In this document: positions 57,954 to 64,000 of the stretch, one piece after another
Layout of the letters: every line of letters begins with the position of its first letter
How positions within the stretch are numbered: the stretch's first letter is position 1
Assembly: GCA_016926235.1 (NCBI GenBank)
Contig: JAFGOZ010000535.1
Location: 1-64,000, forward strand
DNA: 64,000 bases
From: Bacteroidales bacterium
GTDB taxonomy: Bacteria; Bacteroidota; Bacteroidia; Bacteroidales; UBA10428
Direction of reading: 5' to 3'
The notes under the pieces: model-generated
Seen by the model: the letters and a program-made list of their open reading frames with translations, nothing else
Database searches by the model: none
What the model was told of the DNA's origin: nothing
Program-made: the position numbers and the translations under genes

Positions 57954-60900
57954 TTATTCTTGTTTTAATTTTTGAAGGTACTCACTAGGATTCATACCAA
58001 ATTCATCTTTGAAGCATTGTCTGAAATAGCTGCTGCTATTGATACCTATTTTGTACATGATTTCTGAGATAGAAAACTGATTGGTGAGCAGAAGCTGTTC
58101 TGCAACCCTTATCCTGACTTTCCGGATATATTCATTCGCTGTCAGATCGGTTAATGCTTTAATTTTGCGATACAAAGTAGAATGACTCATAAATAGTTCT
58201 GATGCTATCTGAGAAATATTCATTTCTTCATCCTCTAAATTTTTTTCTATTACCGAGTTTAATTTTTTCAGGAATTCCTTATCTAGTTGATGAATAGATT
58301 CATTGAACAACTCTTGTTTGTCTTTAAACTTTGATGAATAGGCGGCAGATAGTTTTTTCCTGGTTTCAAGAATGTTTTTAAGTTTACTTTTTAACAAATT
58401 GCCACTAAATGGCTTTGTAATATATGAATCAGCACCTGCATTATAACCTTCACTCTGGTCTTGTAATGCACCTTTCGCGGTAAGCAATATAACGGGTATA
58501 TGACTGGTCCGAATATCCTTTTTCATATTTTTGGTCATCTCTATACCATCCATCACAGGCATCATTATATCTGCTATCACCAAATCCGGTACCTTTTCGC
58601 ACGCAACATCAAATCCGACCTTCCCGTTTTCACCAGAGTATACTGTGTAGGTATCCTTAACACAATCTGTAATATAATTGACTATTTCCTGATTATCATC
58701 AACAACGAGAATAACACTTTTTGAATCCTCTTCAATCATGGTTTCATCAATTTTAATCTCATCCGGATTGATATGTGTTACTTCCGGATAACTATTGTTG
58801 GTGAGAAATCTTACCTTAAATGCAGTGCCTTTACCCAACTGGCTGTTTACACTTATCTCGGCTTCATGTAATTCAACCATATTCTGAACAAGAGCTAATC
58901 CAATTCCTGTACCGGTTATTGGATGAGATGCATTTTTAGCCTGATAATATCTTTCAAAGATATGTGGCAGATCTTGCTCAGAGATTCCAAAACCAGTATC
59001 GGATACTATTACTTCAGTATAATTTATATTACTATCATCGTAATTATTCAGTTGTAGTGTAATGGTTCCAGCCTGTGTATATTTAAATGCATTTGAAAGC
59101 AGGTTGTCCAATATGATAGTGACTACTTCCGGATCAAAAAACATTTCAATCTTCTGATCCGGAATAGATATTTTAAATTCAATATTTTTATTTTGGTTTA
59201 GTTCGTTATATTTTAATCCCGTTTCGGATATATATTTTGCAAAATCTTCCTTTAACACCCGAAGTTTTCTGTTTTTATTTGTTGTTTTTCTGAATTCCAA
59301 AATCTGGTTTATTAATTGGAGTAACCGATTTGCAACCCTGTGAATGGAGTTTAGTTTTGTTGCCTGATCTGCAGGAATGGCTTTATCCGACATTAAATCT
59401 TCCAATGGACCTAATATTAATGTCATTGGCGTTCTTAATTCATGAGTGATATTCGTGAAAAACTTAAGTTTATCTTCATTCAGCTCATGTTCTTGTTGAC
59501 GACTTTTCTTCTCGAAAAGCAGCTCATGTTCAATAGTTAATTTATTCTTGTAGAATTTAATAATATAAAAAATAATAATTACGATTAAAAGCACATAGCC
59601 TGCCTTAGCCCACCAAGACAGCCATAGTGGCGGCCTGATCTTTATATACATAGATGCAATGTCATTCGTCCAGTCTGAGTTATGCAATCTTGTCTTAAGG
59701 TTGAATGTATAATTGCCGGGTTTAAGATTTCTGAACGTAACCGTTTTATCCTGATTTATTAAATACCATCCCGGATCGAGCCCATTCATCTGAAAAGCAA
59801 ATTCTACCTTATGAGATAATGCATAATCCAATACATTAAAAAATATCTGAAATGTGTTTTGATTGTAATGCAATTCCATAGTATCCGTGTAGGGAACATC
59901 AATTAGCTCATTTAAATTCTTTTTAACATTGGTTACCATAAAATTGGTAAAAACCGTCCTGGGGATGAATTTATCAGGTTGATCCAATACCTGGTTAAAA
60001 CAGGTTATTCCATTTTGCGAGCCAAAATATATAGTGCCATCAGATGTTTTGGCTTTGGAGTTATGTATGTAATCACCACGCGCAATCCCATCACTCACAG
60101 TAAAGTTGCTAATATGCATAGTGTTCAGATCAATATGGCTAATTCCGTTTGTAGTGCTAAGCCATATTTCATCTGCTGTTTTACCTTCAATAATAGCACG
60201 AATATCGTTTTCAATCAATCCAAAACTTTCGTCAATACGTATTACCGAATTGCTGTTATAATTTTTAAATAAAAAAAGGTCATTCTGGCTGGCTATCCAC
60301 ATCCTTCCCTTTGAATCCTTATAAATATCTCTAATACTATAAAAATCGAAGTAATTGCCATATTGATAGATAAGATTAAAATCCCTGTCGAACACACCAA
60401 GTCCCCCGCCCAGAGTACCAACCCAAATATATCCATGGGCATCTTCAGCCACAACCCTGATGTTATCATCTCTTAGTTCTGCATTGGAAGTTGTGTAAAA
60501 TTTGCTTTCTCCTGTTTTTATGTTATACATAAGTAATCCAAGATCAGTACTTATCCATAAATTATTTCCTGAATCTTCATATAAATTATAAATTGGAATG
60601 TTTTTTATATTATCGAATGAGGGAATTGGATTAAACTGCTTACTACTTGTATTATATTGAAATAATCTCCCATTATCGGTAGCTACCCAGATATTCTGTT
60701 CTCTGTCAGTATACACATAATTAATATTCTGTGAAATATCAGCGTTATTTATATTATTATATTGTTTGATTTTTCTTTTGTTTTCATAAACACTCAAACC
60801 TCCGGCAAGATTTGCTACCCAAACGTTATTGTCACCATCCACACACAAACCTGGCACCATTTTACTGTTGAGGCTGTTTGCATAACCAATAACAGGCAAA

Positions 60901-62006
60901 TAACTGATTTTTTTAAAAAAAGCTTCATCCCTCGGAATAAAATTAACATTTCCTCCTAACCCTCCAATCCATATATTGCCGAAAGAATCAATAAATATAC
61001 ATTGTGCTGATCCGCTGGATAATCCATCCGGTGTATCAGAAACCGGGATACGATTAAAATGAACTGCTTCCGGATCTATACCCGGTGATATTTCTTTTAA
61101 ATCTAAAACATTAACACCCCCACCTTCGGTACCTATCCATAATTTTGAATCTTGTGATTCTACTATGTCTTGAATAAAACTATGCGATAAAGAATTCGGA
61201 TTGTCCGGATCATTTTTAAAATTAATCATCCTCCTGGTTTCAGGATCAAATAAACTCAAACCGTTACGTGTACCAATCCAAATATGATTTTGGGAATCTT
61301 TATAAATACAGCTTACTGTATTATCCGGGAGGGATGAAGGGTTTTCCGGATCATGTTTAAGATTAACGGCTGTCCTGGTCTCTGGATTTAGAATACTAAA
61401 TCCCTCAGTAACATGTCCAATATAAATCTTTTCTTTTGAATCGTATAGTACATACCAATTGTAATCCGACCCAAGGCCATCTACATTTGATTGATTAAAA
61501 TGAGTAAAGACTCCAGATTTTTTGTCAAAATAATCGATCCCGGCCTGATAAGTAGCCAACCATAAATTCCCTTTTTCATCACCGGTTATATGTGTTACCC
61601 CATTTGCCATCAGGGAATTGGGATCCTGGCCAGAGTAATCATGCAGGTAATGCGTAAATGTGTGGGTCCTGTAATTATATGCATCCACTCCGTTTTTTTC
61701 CGAAGCAATCCATATGATATCATCAAACTTATCAGCATATACACAATTTAAAACATTGCTGCAAATCGAATTGCTATTCGTTTCAGAATGCCTGAAAACC
61801 ATGAATGAGTTCCCGTCAAACCTGTTCAGTCCATCCTTGGTACATATCCAGATTAACCCGCATCTATCCTGAGTATAACTTACAATGTTGCTGTTTGACA
61901 AACCACTCTCAAGACCAATTTTTTCAATATCATATGCCGAAACAGAAACCTCTGATATCAGAAAAAAATATGCCAGAAGGAATATGTGCTTAAAGACCAT
62001 CTTCAT
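57954..62006 (-). CDS. Hybrid two-component system (HTCS) sensor-regulator
   Basis: A one-protein signalling chain of 1350 residues that senses glycan fragments in the periplasm and activates local genes. Order: signal peptide; two-part Reg_prop beta-propeller (about 25-690, many repeats of the type IWIGTxxGLxxFD); Y_Y_Y domain (about 705-795); transmembrane helix (about 799-819); histidine kinase with His855 in FFTNITHELRTP; ATPase with NLLSNAFKYT, DTGFGIS and GTGIGLAL; receiver with phospho-acceptor Asp1146 (DLVIADIMMPVMDG); AraC-type HTH (about 1250-1348). All catalytic residues are present. It lies upstream of GH128 and divergent from the GH2 fragment and LamG genes. Confidence 0.95.
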   Translation of the reverse strand: MKMVFKHIFLLAYFFLISEVSVSAYDIEKIGLESGLSNSNIVSYTQDRCGLIWICTKDGLNRFDGNSFMVFRHSETNSNSICSNVLNCVYADKFDDIIWIASEKNGVDAYNYRTHTFTHYLHDYSGQDPNSLMANGVTHITGDEKGNLWLATYQAGIDYFDKKSGVFTHFNQSNVDGLGSDYNWYVLYDSKEKIYIGHVTEGFSILNPETRTAVNLKHDPENPSSLPDNTVSCIYKDSQNHIWIGTRNGLSLFDPETRRMINFKNDPDNPNSLSHSFIQDIVESQDSKLWIGTEGGGVNVLDLKEISPGIDPEAVHFNRIPVSDTPDGLSSGSAQCIFIDSFGNIWIGGLGGNVNFIPRDEAFFKKISYLPVIGYANSLNSKMVPGLCVDGDNNVWVANLAGGLSVYENKRKIKQYNNINNADISQNINYVYTDREQNIWVATDNGRLFQYNTSSKQFNPIPSFDNIKNIPIYNLYEDSGNNLWISTDLGLLMYNIKTGESKFYTTSNAELRDDNIRVVAEDAHGYIWVGTLGGGLGVFDRDFNLIYQYGNYFDFYSIRDIYKDSKGRMWIASQNDLFLFKNYNSNSVIRIDESFGLIENDIRAIIEGKTADEIWLSTTNGISHIDLNTMHISNFTVSDGIARGDYIHNSKAKTSDGTIYFGSQNGITCFNQVLDQPDKFIPRTVFTNFMVTNVKKNLNELIDVPYTDTMELHYNQNTFQIFFNVLDYALSHKVEFAFQMNGLDPGWYLINQDKTVTFRNLKPGNYTFNLKTRLHNSDWTNDIASMYIKIRPPLWLSWWAKAGYVLLIVIIIFYIIKFYKNKLTIEHELLFEKKSRQQEHELNEDKLKFFTNITHELRTPMTLILGPLEDLMSDKAIPADQATKLNSIHRVANRLLQLINQILEFRKTTNKNRKLRVLKEDFAKYISETGLKYNELNQNKNIEFKISIPDQKIEMFFDPEVVTIILDNLLSNAFKYTQAGTITLQLNNYDDSNINYTEVIVSDTGFGISEQDLPHIFERYYQAKNASHPITGTGIGLALVQNMVELHEAEISVNSQLGKGTAFKVRFLTNNSYPEVTHINPDEIKIDETMIEEDSKSVILVVDDNQEIVNYITDCVKDTYTVYSGENGKVGFDVACEKVPDLVIADIMMPVMDGIEMTKNMKKDIRTSHIPVILLTAKGALQDQSEGYNAGADSYITKPFSGNLLKSKLKNILETRKKLSAAYSSKFKDKQELFNESIHQLDKEFLKKLNSVIEKNLEDEEMNISQIASELFMSHSTLYRKIKALTDLTANEYIRKVRIRVAEQLLLTNQFSISEIMYKIGINSSSYFRQCFKDEFGMNPSEYLQKLKQE

Positions 62007-62288
62007 TAATTCAGGAATCTTAAAGTATTACAACTTTAAAATTAATTAAAAAATAAAAAAATCAAGAGTCTTGCTGAATTTATAATTATTCATTGACGAG
62101 ATTGTGAAAAAAGAATCCTTCATATTTACCTAGTTTTGTTAACCTAATGAAACCCATTGTTTGAGAAATAATCCTGCCATCTTTTCTGAAAAGATTTTTA
62201 CCAGTGATAGCTGGATGACGGATTAATATTTTCTTAAAAGAATGCTATTATTTACATACAATGGAAAATTTTAATAAAAATAGCTGAA
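62007..62288. other. 282-base divergent region between HTCS and GH2-fragment genes
   Basis: Noncoding and AT-rich. It carries the plus-strand TTGACG promoter element (62091-62138). No TAnnTTTG box was found for the minus-strand HTCS gene. No hairpin or RNA gene was recognised. Confidence 0.5.
62091..62138 (+). promoter_or_regulatory. Putative HTCS-controlled promoter of the GH2-fragment gene
   Basis: CATTGACGAG (62091-62100) opens a 25-base segment matching, at 20 of 25 positions, the segment at 62953-62977 before the LamG gene. A perfect -7 box TAGTTTTG follows at 62131-62138; the TGAC of the element is 37 bases before its TA. There is no TTG at the -33 position, as expected for an activator-dependent promoter. 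Confidence 0.6.
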
Positions 62289-62852
62289 ATGTTGTACCGG
62301 ATTGAGAAGTTTTTCTTGTTATTAATTTATTTCATAATTTGTATTACTGGATGTGCCGGTAAACAAGAAGATGCTGAACAGAAACAGTTATTTGATCTAA
62401 ACTGGAAATTTTACCAGGGAGATATCACATCTGCTATTGAATTTGATTTTAACGATGGAAACTGGCGTAATCTCGATTTGCCTCATGATTGGAGCATTGA
62501 TGAAAGATTAAGTCAAAAGAATTCTACCAAAGATAAAAAAGATACTTTTATAACGGGTGTGGGCTGGTACCGAAAGAAGTTTATTCTTCCTTCTGACTGG
62601 GAAAATAAGCGTGTTACCATATATTTCGAAGGGATTAATGAGAAAACAAAAATTTTTTTAAATGAAAATTTAATTGAGAAAAAAAGCAAATCTTCTGATC
62701 CTTTTCATTTCGATCTAACACCTTACTTGAATTCTGATAAAAAAAATATTATTGCTGTAAGGGTAAACAATTCACCACAAGCAGATGGCAGATGGCCCAA
62801 AGGAACAGGGCTCCCCAGGCATGTATGGCTTCTGGTAACCGATCCGGTTTAG
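62289..62852 (+). CDS. Lipoprotein with isolated GH2 sugar-binding domain (truncated beta-galactosidase-like)
   Basis: A 187-residue lipoprotein (lipobox ITGC, Cys22). Residues about 30-187 match the N-terminal sugar-binding jelly roll of GH2 enzymes: FDLNWKFYQGD, LPHDWSID, GVGWYRKKF, VTIYFEGINEKTKIFLN and GLPRHVWLLVTDPV. In full GH2 enzymes the protein continues after this last strand into the Ig-like and TIM-barrel domains; here a stop follows at once, and the next 220 bases encode no GH2 sequence in any frame that I could recognise. It is therefore either a 3'-deleted remnant or a free-standing binding protein. The putative regulated promoter in front of it is intact, which argues against simple decay. 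Confidence 0.75.
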   Translation: MLYRIEKFFLLLIYFIICITGCAGKQEDAEQKQLFDLNWKFYQGDITSAIEFDFNDGNWRNLDLPHDWSIDERLSQKNSTKDKKDTFITGVGWYRKKFILPSDWENKRVTIYFEGINEKTKIFLNENLIEKKSKSSDPFHFDLTPYLNSDKKNIIAVRVNNSPQADGRWPKGTGLPRHVWLLVTDPV

Positions 62853-62952
62853 TTTAACCAGTTGTTAGTATAGTATTTCCTTTCATTTTAAAACCAATTG
62901 CAAAATAGCAGGATAATATTATAACTTTCCTCTTGCCGATTTTCTGACCATA

Positions 62953-63001
62953 CATTGACGAGTTTATGAGAAAGAAAAGAGCCAGGGATCAACTACTTTT
63001 A
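62953..63001 (+). promoter_or_regulatory. Putative HTCS-controlled promoter of the LamG-domain gene
   Basis: CATTGACGAG (62953-62962) is identical in its first ten bases to the element at 62091. The -7-like box TACTTTTA (62994-63001) starts 38 bases after the TGAC. A further TGACCAT half-site at 62945-62951 matches the one before GH128. The leader to the ATG at 63077 would be about 70 bases. Confidence 0.55.
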
Positions 63002-63076
63002 AAACTTTATATTTTAAATCTATTTTAAGGTTTGAGAATAAGACGCGAATGGCGAGATATTATCTATGAATAAAAC

Positions 63077-64000
63077 ATGAAAAGAATTTTCACGAGAGAT
63101 TTGAAAATATTTGCTTGTATTATTGGAATTTGCTTTTCATCTTTACTTGCAGCCCAGGATCTACTTGTTCACTATGGATTAAGTGCAGATTCGAAAGGAA
63201 GTAAGCAAGTAATTGATGAATCGGGAAACGGGTATAACGGAACATTAATGAATGGCGCTATAATTACAACCTACCATGGTATTCCTGTTATTGACCTTGG
63301 GACCTCAAATGGTTATGTTGACCTGGAAAAGAAATTTGGCAAAGTTGTTACTTCGCTAAATAATTTCTCGATAATGACAAAAATATTCATACCTGCAACT
63401 TCAGATATTTCCCAAAATGGCAACTTTATCTGGTCATTTTCAAATTCAGATAATATCCTTCAGGATGCTAACGGAGGCTTGTTTTTTAGTGCAAAAAACA
63501 CCAGGTATGCTATTACTCGGACTAATTATGGTGGTGAATCCGGCATAGATAACGCTTCTGCTGTTAATAAGGGAGAATGGCTGACTATTATTTATGTTCA
63601 ACGATATGGAACAGGGAGTATCTACAGTAACGGGAAGCTTATCATCGCCGGGAAAATAACAATTTCGCCCTCAGAATTAGGTGCTACAAGCTATAATTAC
63701 GTGGGACGATCCGGATATCTAACTGATGATTATTTAAATAATGCTAAAATTGCTGATTTCAGGGTATACGATGGGCCCTTAAGTGTTGAACAGGTTGAAT
63801 CATTATCTGGTGTATCCCGGAAATATAATGGGAACAATATTTTGGCAAAGTTCGAGTTTGAGTCCACAAAAGATATATCCGGCAACTATACAGGTACATT
63901 GAAAAATGGTGCCCAATTAGTTAAATATACCAATAATATATCTGTCTTAAAACTTGGAGAAAACGAAGGTTATTTTGACTTTGGTACCGCCATTGGGGAC
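63077..64000 (+). CDS. Secreted protein with LamG-like modules (5' part; runs off the window)
   Basis: The frame is open from ATG 63077 to the window end (308 codons). A signal peptide ends near residue 27 (SSLLAAQ). Residues about 30-235 form a LamG/concanavalin-like module: LVHYGLSADSKGSKQVIDES, NGYNGTLMNGA, NNFSIMTKIFIPA and the closing IADFRVYDGPLSVEQVESL. A second copy begins near residue 248 (ILAKFEFESTKDISGNYTGTLKNGA). In Bacteroidota such modules often precede a glycosidase domain, which would lie beyond the window. Position next to the HTCS gene and the shared promoter element place it in the same glycan locus. Confidence 0.85.
   Translation, partial: MKRIFTRDLKIFACIIGICFSSLLAAQDLLVHYGLSADSKGSKQVIDESGNGYNGTLMNGAIITTYHGIPVIDLGTSNGYVDLEKKFGKVVTSLNNFSIMTKIFIPATSDISQNGNFIWSFSNSDNILQDANGGLFFSAKNTRYAITRTNYGGESGIDNASAVNKGEWLTIIYVQRYGTGSIYSNGKLIIAGKITISPSELGATSYNYVGRSGYLTDDYLNNAKIADFRVYDGPLSVEQVESLSGVSRKYNGNNILAKFEFESTKDISGNYTGTLKNGAQLVKYTNNISVLKLGENEGYFDFGTAIGD

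Overview
The window is AT-rich chromosomal DNA of a Bacteroidota bacterium, most likely a member of the Bacteroidales/Marinilabiliales side of the phylum. The evidence is two SusC/SusD pairs, a hybrid two-component (HTCS) regulator, TonB receptor-DUF4249 and DUF4290 genes, type IX secretion (T9SS) C-terminal signals, zinc-free forms of S14 and L36, and several promoters of the Bacteroidota type (-7 box TAnnTTTG, -33 TTG). No tRNA, rRNA, CRISPR array, insertion sequence or phage gene was seen.

Layout. 1-5.7 kb: housekeeping genes (DUF4290-murA, an orphan FkbM-type methyltransferase, a PcrA/UvrD helicase) with a REP/MITE-like nested palindrome at a convergent junction. 5.8-9.6 kb: a secreted protein with a gliding-motility-type C-terminal domain, facing a second, non-canonical elongation factor G across a perfect 22-bp-stem bidirectional terminator. 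10.1-17.2 kb: a tightly coupled four-gene envelope operon (STN-TonB receptor, DUF4249 lipoprotein, macroglobulin/plug-like lipoprotein, small secreted protein). 17.3-36.6 kb: the fused str-S10-spc-alpha ribosomal cluster (rpsL to rplQ, with canonical fusA, secY, map, infA, rpoA), then eno. tuf is not between fusA and rpsJ, and adk is absent. Two short genes, rpmD and rpmJ, complete the cluster. 36.6-38.7 kb: a Tat-exported Fe-S aldo/keto reductase with a DUF6599 protein.

38.8-64 kb: a glycan-utilisation locus. On the minus strand, in transcription order, come the HTCS regulator, a T9SS-exported GH128-like glycosidase with a crystallin-like domain, and a seven-gene operon FAS1-SusC-SusD-FAS1-FAS1-SusC-SusD ending at a clear terminator. 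Divergent from the HTCS gene are a short lipoprotein holding only the sugar-binding domain of a GH2 enzyme and the start of a secreted protein with LamG-like modules, which runs off the window.

The most notable observation is a shared promoter architecture. A TTGACG element lies 37-38 bp upstream of a -7-like box in front of the GH128, GH2-fragment and LamG genes, on both strands. This is the expected signature of the local HTCS regulon, and it also argues that the GH128 gene starts later than its longest reading frame. Other points of interest are an EF-G paralogue lacking the catalytic His of switch II beside a canonical fusA in the same window, a MurA with Asp in place of the fosfomycin-target Cys, FAS1 lipoproteins in front of both SusC genes, and a 160-base leader with nested inverted repeats before the FAS1-SusCD operon.
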